A DNA stretch of 64,000 bases, from NCBI GenBank assembly GCA_034766995.1, contig CM068313.1, positions 10,916,512 through 10,980,511 on the forward strand, read 5' to 3'. Both the position numbers and the translations under genes were made by a program. Positions 34,503 through 45,540 of the stretch are shown in pieces. Source of the stretch: Acanthacorydalis orientalis (taxonomy: Eukaryota; Arthropoda; Insecta; Megaloptera; Corydalidae). The notes under the pieces were generated by a model, which saw only the letters and a program-made list of their open reading frames with translations, was not told the DNA's origin and ran no database searches. Numbering within the stretch: position 1 is the stretch's first letter; each line of letters opens with the position of its first letter.

Positions 34503-35089
34503 TAGATTAATTAGTATATTTGGTTGTCATTTTCTATTTCAGTTGCCAGAATCGAATTTAGTTATAATTTTTGTCACGTTTTGTCCGTTTTATGATTATA
34601 TTTATTAAAGGATGATAAAATACTTGAATGAAGTTTACAAATTCCAGAATCGATTTTAATATCTAAATATTTAGTCAAGTTTATTAAAAAAATGTTTGGT
34701 ATTCAAATAAAAGAGAAATAAAGATGAAGAAATAAAAAAAGTTGAAAAAGTAATAAGTACAAACCTCTGACTCAGACTAACAAATTCATTAATAAAAATT
34801 CTAATTAAAAACTAGACTTATAGACATACATTTAAACTCTTTAAAAACTATCAAGAACATTTCAATTTAACCGATGAAGGGGCAATCGTTGAAGATTTCT
34901 GATGATTCGTTTCTCTCTAAGACAGACAAAATTGAATCCTAACGCTCTGGTTAAAAATTAACGACTCACCTTTACAACCTTGTGTGTCAATTTTGAAACA
35001 TAGGGTCGGTTTTATAACGAGTAATAGAGATATTTGAGAATGTCATAAATATATTTGAGTGTGAGACAAAATGATTAACGGTCCCCGTT
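34503..35089. other. Unassigned AT-rich stretch
   Basis: Nothing recognisable in about 590 bp. Confidence 0.4.
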
Positions 35090-35290
35090 CGTCCCAACAT
35101 TGTAACATTAAAATAATAGTAAGCAAGTTCGCTCGGAGACAGACTAAAAAGTCAAGCCGATGGTTCGTTCAACCGAGCTATATACGCGCGAAGAGAGCTC
35201 CTTCCTGTTGACATGAAAACCAAGTCGTAAATATAACGCCGCCGAGCGCAGCACTGTTTTGTCTGTCCGTTCGCTTCCGAGCAGAAAATG
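35090..35290. other. CpG-enriched island
   Basis: Blocks such as 'gttcgctcggagacagac', 'tatacgcgcgaagagagctc' and 'ataacgccgccgagcgcagc' stand out from AT-rich flanks. No frame of note. It may be a promoter or a conserved element. Confidence 0.3.
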
Positions 35291-36019
35291 AAAACATTTC
35301 GCAAACTATAAATATATTCTTATAAATCATATCTCTTCAGACCACATAAACATAATATAATAATCGTAATGTAGTTGTAATGGTACAAATAAATATTATC
35401 ATTTTCAAGTTTTTGAACAATACGCTGTTGAAACGGTCGCATTAACTTTGCTTTTTTCACTGTTAAAAGAACGAGTTTATTTTTACGATAGGATATAAAT
35501 TGTTGAAGATATAATCGTTTACGTTGTTTTTTTTTTTAAAAAAAAAAAATAAGCATAAATGTTAGATGTAGTGTGACGGTGGAAATAAAAATGTGCATTC
35601 GAAGGTGTGGGGGTTAACACCCGCGTGGAAAATAAAAGAATAACTTATTCTCGACAAAAACTTTGATTTGTTTCTTTTCCGTTTTAACTTGATACTTTTT
35701 TCACCTTTTCATATCGAATGTACAAGCAGAAAGTTCAGGAAATTTATGTTCAGTTCACATAACAGTTTTTCAGTTTGAACTTGTGTACAATTAGATTATT
35801 TCTGATATTTTTCGAGTACAGTAACCGAACACTGATTGATATATGTCCGTTTATTTCATTTAAAAAAAAAAAAACGTATTCGAATTTGATGAAAACGTTT
35901 TATCAAAAAAGAAATCTTATCTACAATCGAATAAAAAATGTCTTATAAATATTTAAAATGATTTTATCATAAAAATCGATAAATCCAAATATTTCAGTAA
36001 AAAAAATAATATAATTACG
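35291..36019. other. Unassigned AT-rich stretch with a T11A12 palindrome
   Basis: A T-run followed by an A-run is at about 35528-35551. No gene recognised. Confidence 0.4.
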
Positions 36020-36125
36020 TTTGTATACCTGTTGATACATTTCCCTCATTTTTATGAGTCATCTGAGTTTTTATTTTCGACTATTAGTTTCGGCTTGTGT
36101 ACCTTTTTCAGTGAGATTTTGGAGA
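36020..36125. repeat. Foldback repeat family 2, left arm
   Basis: 'tatacctgttgatacatttc', 'tgagtcatctgagtttttat', 'actattagtttcggcttgtg' and 'acctttttcagtgagatttt' in family order. Confidence 0.55.
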
Positions 36126-36344
36126 CGGTTTCTTTAAAATCTACACGAAGATAGCACAATTCAGTGAACATTTACAGTAAATGATTTACATATTTAAAAA
36201 ATATCCGAGAAAAATAACTATCTTATAACATGTTACAAAATGTCATTAATTAAAAAATAGTCTTACTTTTTCATTTTATTAAAGTTGGATGCTTTTATGT
36301 TTGAATAAGTACATAGTTATATTAAGTGTAAAAAATAATTCGGT

Positions 36345-36900
36345 GTCTATTGACTCAGTTATAACTGTATTTTAAATTAAAATATTTTCTCGTCGTTGTA
36401 GGATTTTGAAGTACCAACCTTAACATTTAAAAACACTATATATCTTGGCAAAGCAGTTTTCGATTTTCCGTGGGGAAAAATGCTCCCAAAGCTGCGCGAA
36501 AGATTTGTTTAGCTTTGGAGGAAGGTGTTTTGATGCATAAAACATGCAAAAAAATTCTAAAATGGTAGAAGAGGTCCTAAGATGCATTACAACTTCATTG
36601 ACTCAAAACCACTATTTTTTTTGACAAGGGATTTGTCAGTTACCCGACAGATGGAGCAAAGTTATACAAAATAATGAAAGACATTTTGGGGATTTAAATG
36701 CATTCCGTTTTTCCCTAATCATTTATTTTCTAATGCTAAAATAGTGGAAGAGACCCGAAAATGCATTACGACTTCATCGACTCAAAACAGTCAACATTTT
36801 TTTCGACAAGAAGCCATCAGTTACTCGAGAGATGAAGTAAAGCTACATCAAATATTTTGAGGATTGAAATATATTCCATTTTTCCACATGCATTCATTCC
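36345..36900 (+). mobile_element. Internally deleted cecropia-like mariner with a tandem duplication
   Basis: The first 200 bp match the starts of the elements at 19395 and 61600. The N-terminal piece 'AICLALEEGVLMHKT' (frameshifted) is followed directly by the C-terminal tail, with the middle of the transposase deleted. That tail segment occurs twice: 36565-36705 and 36740-36885 both contain 'gcattac(a/g)acttcat', 'gactcaaaac' and 'tcagtta', then the closing 'gga-ttgaaat-attcc'. The encoded tail reads like 'RGICQLPDRWSKVIQNN'. No catalytic residues remain. Confidence 0.7.
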
Positions 36901-36954
36901 TCATGCAGCTATTTTTCCAGGATTTATATAATGAGATACTATTAACTTACATTA

Positions 36955-37360
36955 ATGTTTCTGTAAAATGTGGAGTTTATAAATGAAGAGCAGATCGTAT
37001 CATAAAATTCTGTCTACAAAAAGATCTGAGGTCGTTGAGTTCCATGTGATGTTCATGCACATCCTATTTAAAACGCAGAACTAGCACCATCTAACCTCTA
37101 TTTATTCTCAGAACTAATTCACTTCAATCTCAAAGGAGGGTTTTTTTTTTTTTGATGGCTCTGTAAACGTTTCCCAGACTTCTTTAATAATCAATTGAAG
37201 AAACTTGTTACACAGCAGAAATTTATTAACAATAAGAGTTATTATGCTGAATAATAAATACACGATTTGAAAATATTTTTCCTCATTTTGTTTCATTCCA
37301 ATATTTAAACAGTTACGAGGTTCTGCACATAATTTGTCAGACACCTTTTATAGTAAAAAT
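36955..37360 (+). pseudogene. Mariner transposase C-terminal fragment
   Basis: The plus strand gives 'RSEVVEFHVMFM', then 'AELAPSNLYLFSELIHFNL' (the third Asp block, with Asp changed to Asn), a T-run and a frameshift, then 'FFNNQLKKLVTQQKFINNKSYYAE' across 37165-37250. The final part agrees with the C-terminus of the copies at 22231 and 37545. The N-terminal part is missing. Confidence 0.65.
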
Positions 37361-37544
37361 ATTGTGTCAATTTTTTTTTAAAAAAATACATCTTTCCAGA
37401 TCTTTCAAAATATAAATCAATTTTTTTTTGGATTGATACCACGTTTTCTTAATTTTTCCCACAATATTTTAGTATAAAAAATATTTTGTTATTTATTGAA
37501 CTACATTTTAAATTATTTATCAAAAACTTGCATAAAATATCGTT

Positions 37545-37890
37545 GAGTATAAATGGTGGGTATGGTTTGATGTCTGCACACCTTGCTTATATCCTAGATT
37601 TGGTATCATTTCCACTTATTCCTAGGATTAAAGCGTGATCTCAAAGGAAAGCATTTTAATTCTGACGACTCGTGAAGGATTAGCCAGAGGAACAAACACT
37701 TCTTCATTGACTGAATGAAATAAACTTGTTACATGTTAGTAGAAATATATTAACAATGGTAGTTATTATGTTGAAAAATAAAAAGACCATCTCAATATCT
37801 CAAACCATTCAAGCATAACAAACTCCTGCCCAATAATTTCAGACGTCCTTCATAGTTTAAAAGATATGTAAAATTTGAAAAAACATGTAG
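37545..37890 (+). pseudogene. Mariner transposase C-terminal fragment, tandem to the previous one
   Basis: 'LISRFGIISTYS' or 'DLVSFPLIPRIKA' spans the third catalytic block near 37600 in broken frames. It is followed by 'LKRDLKGKHFNSDD', 'NKLVT', then 'KYINNGSYYVEK' and a stop near 37785. It is a second copy of the region seen at 36955-37360, about 190 bp downstream and in the same orientation. Confidence 0.65.
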
Positions 37891-38749
37891 ACTTTCGCTT
37901 CGTTTATCAAAAAATAATTTAATTTTTGTGATTTAACACATTTTCCTATTTGTAAAAAAAAATATTTTACTACAAGAAATATAATTTTTACTTATTGAAT
38001 TATTACTTAAAATCAATCCTTTATTAAAAAATTTCATGAAATAGTAAATAATGAATTTACTAATCGACTGTTTGTAGTTTTTTTTGTAAAAAAATTATTA
38101 AAGAATACATCGATCTGTCAGAAAAATAATTGTTTCAAAACCGTTTGTTTTAAACTTGAAAACACATTTTTCAGTTTTTTTTAAAGTATTTATTTTTTAA
38201 TAAACGATTTAATATTTCAAAAACCGATGTATATTTCATTATTCAAGAATTATAAACTCCTGTACTAAAACTTTCATAAAACTTATTTATTTATATTATA
38301 ATATGAACTGAAAAAAAAGATTTAAAGTTAAAGAAAAATAATGAAACAATAATTATTTTGTATATAAAGAAGAGATTCATTCTTTCAACAGTTTATTAAT
38401 TTTATTTTTTTGTCAAAATTGAAAAAATATATAAATAAAAAAGCATTTGAGGTGTATTGGAACTAAACAGAGATTTTCTTTAAGTAATTATTATAGGAAA
38501 AAATGAAGAATCCTTAAAAACTGACAATAAATGAAAGTACTGAATCAAATATTTCAAGTTTTTTTCAAATCAATTCCATGTCTTCGCCTTTAGTGTTAGC
38601 AAGAAGTTAGCTAGAGAATTTTAAACAAGAAATATTAACATGAAACACAAATAGTGTTATTTCCGGTTACTGCATGTCATAAACTATGTCTACACAATCC
38701 ATAATTTTTAATATTCCGTACGCGACCGTTTGTAATTTATTGAAAGATC
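37891..38749. other. Unassigned AT-rich stretch
   Basis: About 860 bp of A/T with no feature recognised. Confidence 0.4.
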
Positions 38750-39290
38750 CTCACGACCTATTTTTTAAACGCACCTAATTTCATTAAAACAGAAAAAAAT
38801 ATTCTAAAAGCTTTCTTCGCTCGAGGACGATTTTCATTCGCTTCGAAAACAAATAAATTGATTGCTTTTCAAGGAACTAACCGGCCGAAAGTGTATTTTC
38901 CCACCGCTGACGTGCCTGTCGAGAAAATGTATTAGGCGTAACATGTGATTTTTTTCCCGAATTGACGTCAGCGTTTCATTTATATCCGAAGTTCAAAGGC
39001 TCGCGCTGATTCATTTTTACAGACTGATCATGCGTTCGCGTCTAATTTTAGACACTTTTTTTATATAAATATTTGTACTATCTCGGTCAAGTTCACAGAC
39101 ATGTCGAAAGAAGAATTCCGTCGAAAATTTATTTCTGGCACGCGTTTTGGCGCCATTTCGCACTACCGGGATTCGTGTACTCTTTTTTCTTTTTTGTTGT
39201 ACGGCCGGTGTTCTTTTTGCGTGTTTATCGTATAGAGCTTTTACCTCGAGATGCAGTACAAGCTGACTTCCGTCTACTGTAAATATTTGA
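38750..39290. promoter_or_regulatory. CpG-enriched island with a CRE palindrome
   Basis: Composition is balanced, with many CpG (for example 'cgacccgtttgcaa'-type, 'cgctcgaggacgattttc' and 'ggcgccatttcgcactaccg'). TGACGTCA is at 38963-38970, followed by GCGTTTC. Frames on both strands (39017-39394 minus, 39073-39282 plus) are unrecognised. This is a candidate promoter or first exon. Confidence 0.35.
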
Positions 39291-39393
39291 TCGAGACCTA
39301 CACAAATACAAACAAGTTCGAATGTATACAAATACAAATAAATGATTACGAAACTGTTCCGGTACAAAAAAAAGAGATGGAGATTATCTATCA

Positions 39394-39640
39394 TTAGGCC
39401 GGTGCAAAAATAATTGCGGTTTAGTATAAAGATACATATATCGATTAAAATTACATTTATTAATCAAAATAAAGGCCACTGACCTGCACACATTTCCTTC
39501 AACGGGAAATAAATTTGTTTATTCCTACAAGATGTCTTGGAATTAACGAATTCATCGAAAGCACTTTGAATTGATGCTCTTGATCTTTGAAAATCTTCTC
39601 TCAGAAAATTACTTAGAAGTTCGAAAAAATGATAATGAAT
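39394..39640 (-). pseudogene. Mariner 3' end fragment, second AATTGCGGTTT lineage
   Basis: The end reads TTAGGCCGGTG followed by CAAAAATAATTGCGGTTT (39394-39422). This is close to, but distinct from, the end of the 547-bp family. On the minus strand it encodes the C-terminus: 'HYHFFELLSNFLREDF', 'SIQSAFDEFVNSKT', then 'GINKFISR', a stop, and 'RKCVQVSGLYFD' with a stop. The remaining transposase is missing; similarity ends near 39640. The TA expected outside the end is CA. Confidence 0.82.
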
Positions 39641-40369
39641 CGACCGATAAAAATCGCATAAAGGCTCTTGAATATCACTGGAAAAAGTGTACTAAGTTAA
39701 AAGGAAGAAACTATGCCTGCAATTGTGTCGGATGGATTGAGTAGTCCAATGCAATTGGTTATAAGCTCGGATAAAGGAGGAAGATTAGAAGGCAAGGTTA
39801 TCACCCTACCTTCCGTCAAAAAAAATGTTCATAGAAATCGCAAGATGTCTCGAAACAGGATACAACTACGTTGGTAGGATGGGAGCGACTTGCCCGCATT
39901 TGTAAAAATGGACAACCTTCGGAAAATGATTACCGGGACAACCACTCAAGATATGGACAGGCAATCTTTATCTGCCAAAATTCCAGTGAGAGGCTAAGCA
40001 ATAGAACAATGCTCCTAGCTCAATAATAAGAAGAAGATAAAAGGACGCTCTATAATAAATTAATTTTTCATCCAATATTCTGTTTTTTTCTTTCCTAAAC
40101 AAAAAACTTTCATCACTTGTATAGAAAAATTTGGTAAAAGTTAGAAATCAATTAAATATAACTTAGACATCAAACCGTATGTGTAAAAATAAGTTCAAAG
40201 TATGTCTTTGACAAAATCTTAAAAAAAAAACATGTTTCGATTGGAAATTCGAAAAAACTTTTCACAATTAAAATCATGCAGCACTAAAATTCCGACCTGT
40301 TTAACAATACTGATACCTCCTTGTATATTTTTCCTGTTCGAAAAATTAATTAAATCCTCGAAAATCTAT
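39641..40369. other. Unassigned stretch, part less AT-rich
   Basis: 39700-40030 is more balanced ('ataagctcggataaaggagg' and 'cttgcccgcatttgtaaaaa') and ends in 'aataagaagaagataaaagg', which resembles the 3' part of some retrotransposons. I cannot classify it. Confidence 0.3.
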
Positions 40370-40900
40370 CTATAGAAAACAAATCGGACAGACAGTTCCA
40401 CATCCAACTTTAATATGAAATATGTCCATTTTATATAAACTAATAATTATCCTGTCTAGACCAGACACGATTAAAATTCTGTCGTATTTATAGACAAGAA
40501 ACGTACAAGCAGAGAACAACACGCGCACGTACGAGCGGTTACTGATTTTATCACTGATACAAAATGACCTCAATAATAACCTTCTTGAAAATGCAAATCC
40601 ATTGCAAACGATAATAAGTCTGTTGAAATTTGTTGAGCGTGCACAATTTCGTACGGGGAGTGTGGCAGCGCAAGCCATAATTTCTATCGAACGAAAATTA
40701 CTAACCGCAAAACTACCCCAAAACACCATTAAACTGAAAATACACGGTGCTATGTTTTGAATAGGTGTTGTTGGATAGATGTATCTAAAAGTTTCGACGT
40801 ATGTCGTTTTGTAGGAAGATAGAGTGGCTCGAGGGAGCACAGATTGTCTGTATACAGAGTGCATGTTTACAAAAGGCTCCGACGAATGTCTCTATACGTG
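40370..40900 (-). other. Unrecognised 164-codon open frame in a more balanced block
   Basis: The minus-strand frame (40370-40864) begins MHSVYRQSVLPRATL and ends with a stop. It is the longest frame in the window that is not microsatellite. It is rich in Cys, Ser and hydrophobic residues with no domain I recognise and no good start context, so a chance frame in a CpG-richer island is as likely as a gene. Confidence 0.2.
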
Positions 40901-41135
40901 ATTGTATCGAAGTGAGGCTGGTTTTTAATTAAATAATTTTGTTAATTGTTTCCGTGTCCGATTTTCTAGATCTAGATCATTATTCAGTATCACTGAAGTA
41001 AATCAATTTACTATGATTGTACATTGTTCTCCTGATAAAGAAGAGTGAGAATGATGCAATTATTATTCAATATTAATTACTAATAACTTTTAAGAGAAAG
41101 TCAATGAACAGGGGGACATCGAAAACACATTATCT

Positions 41136-41138
<3 letters not shown>
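40901..41138. other. Unassigned AT-rich stretch
   Basis: No feature recognised. Confidence 0.4.

Positions 41139-41184
<46 letters not shown>
41139..41184. repeat. (TA)n microsatellite
   Basis: About 46 bp of TA; the first after the 7.7-kb gap. Confidence 0.97.
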
Positions 41185-41190
<6 letters not shown>

Positions 41191-41344
41191 ACCCATTTAC
41201 AATTATAAGCATTAAAACAAATAGCTAACTTATTCAGTCTTAAATATATTTTGAGAGCTTTTTACAAATAAATAAATAAATAAAAACAATTTCCAAATCT
41301 ATCCACAATAACTCTTGTTTTGGATGAAAATATTTTAATTTGAA

Positions 41345-41650
41345 ATGTCTTTTTTCACAGTACAGTTCTGTCTGTGCGGCTAAATTAATTTCCAGAAATG
41401 AATCATTTCTCACCCCTCAAAAATTTTTCAGATCAAAAATGTTCACTAAAACATTATTTATGACTTTCTGAAGATGATGGAATCGCCATTGAAATATGTA
41501 TAAGCAGCAATCGAAAGGATACAAATAAACATTTATTAAACATTTTTGATCAGAAAAAATTCTGATATTTACAGGAGTGGAAAATAACTCGTTTGTGAAA
41601 ATATTCTTCTTTCTATAAATGACTTTCTGCCCAAAAGACAATATTTTCTT
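41345..41650. repeat. Foldback repeat family 1, compact copy with intact motif
   Basis: Outer ends 'acagttctgtctgtgcggct' and 'actcgtttgtgaaaatattc'. CTGAAGA is at 41468-41474, the stem GATGG/CCATT at 41476-41490 and GAAA at 41491-41494, followed by TATGTATA. The central 'ggtacag' piece is deleted, so the left arm joins the motif directly. The flanking stem I sequence is therefore changed. Confidence 0.75.
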
Positions 41651-41939
41651 TACCAAAGTGGTTAATCATTGCTTAATCGATATTTATATATTACTTTAGC
41701 ATATGTGCATTTCAACTGCAATTGTCAGAGGACAAGCACTGAAAATCTTAATTTATTGAATTATTATTTATATATCTATATCCTTCTCTATTTATCTCTT
41801 TGTTTTAACTAATCCTCTTAATTGTTTTGTATATAATTATTTCATCTGAACGATACAAATTAATTATTTAAGAAAGTTACTAGTTTGATATTTTTAATTT
41901 GTTCTGTAATTTTTCACTCACTCCATTAGACATAAAATA

Positions 41940-42150
41940 ACTTTACGATCAGATATGTTTATCAATTAATAACTAATAATTTGTTTTATACCTTATCGTT
42001 ATGAAGAAGATGTCATTACTATCGAAATGAGTATAAATGAAAATCAAAAATGACTGATAATCATTTTTTAAACATTTTTAATCACAAAAAAAAAAAAAAC
42101 TGTTAGTGGATTGTGAGTTGAATGAAACGTTAGTCTGTGACAGTTTTTTT
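41940..42150. repeat. Foldback repeat family 1, degraded copy
   Basis: 'gaagaagatgtcattactat', 'cgaaatgagtataaatgaaa' and 'atcaaaaatgactgataatc' remain, with an A14 run before the outer end. Confidence 0.6.
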
Positions 42151-42154
42151 TCTA

Positions 42155-42440
42155 TTTCCTCGCTCGACAAACTGTAACAAAAATTCCGATTAAAAATGTT
42201 CAATAAATCACTTCCTTACAGGCAGATGTCATCATTCTCAAGCACTAGAAAACTTTTCCTGCGGTATTTCTGTACCTCTGCACTCTGAAGATGCATCGCT
42301 ACAGAAATTCACATAAGCACCAATTAAAAATAATCAATGACCATTCAACAATTATTGAACATTTTTAATCCGAAAAAAATCTGTGGTCTGTGAGATGAGG
42401 AGATAATTTATTTTTAAAACATTGAAATCTGTTGAAAAGA
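42155..42440. repeat. Foldback repeat family 1, two-armed copy
   Basis: 'aacaaaaattccgattaaaa' and 'gcagatgtcatcattctcaa' mark the left arm. The right arm has CTGAAGATGCATCGCTACAG, then AAATTCACATAAGCACC. Confidence 0.7.
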
Positions 42441-42501
42441 TTAGAATTGAATCGTTTAAGCTGGAATAGATTACAAAAGGATTTCATTCAGTAATAGATT
42501 G

Positions 42502-42505
<4 letters not shown>

Positions 42506-42549
<44 letters not shown>
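42506..42549. repeat. (TA)n microsatellite
   Basis: About 44 bp of TA. Confidence 0.97.
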
Positions 42550-42556
<7 letters not shown>

Positions 42557-43083
42557 AAAGGATGTGCATCGAAGTAAATAAAAATCAAGTGCAGAAAACT
42601 TGTGGAATAATTATATTTCTTAATAAAAATGCACGATACATTCTATAAACGTCGAAATAAATAAAATCCGAACACCGTTAAGTGCATTAAAAGCATCGCA
42701 TTCGACTAATAATAACGTGATTTTATTAACATGTCATCATTAGGCCGACTGCCAGAATTTGTGGAACGCTGCACATATTTCTCGCTAATAACCCGTTCGG
42801 AATTGACTCTGCTGACTATTTGTATGCGCTTATAAGTTTACAAAATAAAAAAATAACGCCTCAATGTCTACGAAACGTGCATTTAATGGGATGATGTGTT
42901 GATACAATAAGTACGAAATCGTATAAAGATACGGAATTGAATTATTTATACACTGATAGAATGCAAACGACTTGCAGATAGGTTGGGACTTGTGAACAGT
43001 ATTTCTTTCGGTGCTTTTTTGTTCCGAAGTAATTGTTTTACAAAGGTGATATTAAAATATTGAAACGTTTATTCTATATAATA
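42550..43083. other. Unassigned stretch
   Basis: No recognisable gene; 42700-42830 is less AT-rich. Confidence 0.35.
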
Positions 43084-43440
43084 TTTTCACAAATTAATTC
43101 TTTTTCCATTTTAACCACAAAAAGTTTTCTTATCTATAATGTTCAATAAATCATTATTGATCATTTTTGATTGTTTCTCATATGATACAGATTACTGAGA
43201 GCCTTGTCGTCTTGAGGATAATGGTATCACCATATAAATTCACATAAGCAACAATTACAATTTATCAACAATGATTTATTAAACATTTCTGATCATAAGA
43301 CTTTCTTATGGTTTGGTGGGTTAAATAAATGTCCATTAAGACTTAGATCTGGGATTTTAAGATGACTACTTAAGTGTTATAATAGAATTCTCATAACAAT
43401 GCAAAAAGAATTCATTTGTGAAAGTTAATTTAGCTACAAT
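43084..43440. repeat. Foldback repeat family 1, two-armed copy with outer end
   Basis: The left arm 'cttatctataatgttcaata' and right arm 'gtatcaccatataaattcac' then 'ataagcaacaattacaattt' are clear. The outer right end 'tttagctacaatgtcagaac' is displaced to about 43425. Confidence 0.7.
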
Positions 43441-43588
43441 GTCAGAACTGTATTGTGCCTGTGTACTATTATTTAGAAATTACTTTTTTATATTTAATAG
43501 TCAAAAAAAATACACTTTAAAATATTTCAAACTCAACTTGATACAATATTATGAACGTGTTATCTTATTCTATAGTAAATTACAATTC

Positions 43589-43602
43589 TTCTCTCTCTCT
43601 CT

Positions 43603-43663
<61 letters not shown>
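43589..43663. repeat. (CT)n(TA)n compound microsatellite, left of a mariner
   Basis: About 16 bp of CT then about 58 bp of TA that touches the mariner end without a gap. Confidence 0.97.
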
Positions 43664-43667
<4 letters not shown>

Positions 43668-44894
43668 GGAAAGTCAAGAAGTGATGAAAATTTTTGTTGT
43701 GTCATTCAAGAAGAAAGCAGCACTGGCTTCACTATAATTGAACATAACCTCAAACGCTTCAACCCTTGTGTAGTTAACTGTTTAACTTTTTTACTTTGGA
43801 CTATTTGCAGATTTGACTGCTAATTTGTCACCGTCACTTGATTTTTATATTCAGAGTGGGTTAAACCTGCTGAGTTTATTCGCAGAATGCAACAGTCGTA
43901 TAATGAGAATTAATTGAATCGTAGTAATATCTATGAGTCTATTGAACTCTTTAAAAACGATCGAATCTCCGTCTGTGATGAAGAAAGTGCAGATAGATCT
44001 TCTACTTCCAAAATTGATGGAGTAATCTAATAGTTAAACGAATGATTGTGAACAACCATGGAATAGAAATCGATGAAGTTCCAAAAGAGTTAAATATAAG
44101 ACATGGTTGATCATTTTCAATCATCCACAAGATATTAAACTTTCGAAAAAATATGTTCGTTAAAAACCAGAGCATTTGACAGGAATGTACAAAAATAAAC
44201 GTTTGGAAATTTCACAGAAGCATTTGGAATAACATGAGACTGAAGGGAATTCGTTTCTGACCCGTTTAGTTGCCGTTTATGGGAGATGGCTCTATAGTTA
44301 TGAGCCCGAGAGTAAAAAGAAAAGTTTAATATGGAAATATCAGTCATTGCTAACTCCAATTCAATACAGTCTTCTGCAGGAAAATTGATGATGGGAATTG
44401 TTTGGGATATGGAAGATGCAATTTTGATTAATTTCATATCTGAGGGGAAGGCAATAAACAGCGACAGTTACTGAGAACTTTTGTCAGTACTGAAGCCAAA
44501 ATTCAAGTCACGAAGGCATGAGAATCTATTGTATAGAGCGAGTTTGCTCTAAAACAGCCCTAATAAGACAAATCCACTTATTCAAGATCTAGATTTTAAG
44601 CTCCTGAACCACCCATCACATAATCATGATTTACCACCAAGTAATTCCATTGTTTTGAGGCATTATAAGATGAGTTGGAGGACAACGATTTTTTTCTAGA
44701 TGAAGATATGCAAATGCGACTGCATAAGATAGCAAAAACTTTCATCCAGGAAACTTCATCCAGGAGAAAATCATTAAGCGTTAGATTAAGTGCATAGTGG
44801 TTAAAGAAGGATTATTAGAAAAATAACTTTAATAGAAGTCTTGTAAATAGAATAAGTTTCTTATGTGTTTTAGATGTACCTTTGTTTTCCGACT

Positions 44895-44896
<2 letters not shown>
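43664..44896 (+). mobile_element. Mariner-like element lying between two (TA)n tracts (dead)
   Basis: It begins TGAGGGAAAGTCAAGAAGTG at the end of one (TA)n and ends TTTTCCGACTTG at the start of another. The right end is too decayed to pair well with the left. The transposase on the plus strand shows 'RISVCDEESADRSSTSKIDG' (N-terminal domain), 'IDEVPKELNI' and 'SFSIIHKILNFRK', then 'GRWLYSYEPESKKKS' at the first catalytic block (Asp lost). Next are 'SAGKLMMGIVWDMEDAILI' and 'SEGKAINSDSY'. The third block 'HPSHNHDLPPSNSIVLRHYK' has Asp changed to Asn. The tail is 'CIVVKEGLLEK'-like. There are many frameshifts, and I find no functional residues set. Total length is about 1.23 kb, near full length. 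Confidence 0.85.

Positions 44897-44948
<52 letters not shown>
44897..44948. repeat. (TA)n microsatellite, right of a mariner
   Basis: About 52 bp of TA followed by TTATGTATGTATGTAT. Confidence 0.97.
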
Positions 44949-44952
<4 letters not shown>

Positions 44953-45059
44953 GTATGTATGTATCGGTGTGTCATGAATGTCAATTGTTTTTTTTTTAAA
45001 AAAAAACGCAAACGGAATCGATTCACCGGCTAGGAAAATAAATAATCGAAGCATCATTA

Positions 45060-45540
45060 AATATTATGTGTAATAAAGAAAATTTCAGGGATTTCCTCCG
45101 AGAGCCAATATTATTATCGCGCGAAAATAACAAGCGTCAAGCGATAAATTTATAGTCGGTAAAAAGGAAACATTTATCTCAATATTGGACTTTTACTGGC
45201 ATCCATAGATCTCAATAAGGAGGAACTTGGTTACTCTTCGTATAATCAGTCCGAGAGAAAAACACACACACATTTTATGTGGCACGGCGGTAAGATTTAA
45301 CTGCACAGAAGCAGTAATATGTTTTTCATGCATGCTCATCATTTTTATTGCGGATCAGATGCGGGACACACACTTCACAATATCACCGGTTCAAAGGTCG
45401 TACGGACACGTTTCATAATCGTTTTGTGCAATCGTTTCGTCATGTTTGTATTTATTATGAAAATGTTAGTCGGACGGATTACAAACACGAGTTCACACGC
45501 AGTTCCATAAATAAAACAGTACTTGTTTTACATGAAATTA
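45060..45540. other. More balanced, CpG-containing block
   Basis: Pieces such as 'ttatcgcgcgaaaataac', 'gcacggcggtaagatttaac' and 'ggtcgtacggacacgtttca' contrast with flanks. Several overlapping short plus-strand frames (45227-45569) are unrecognised. Confidence 0.3.
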
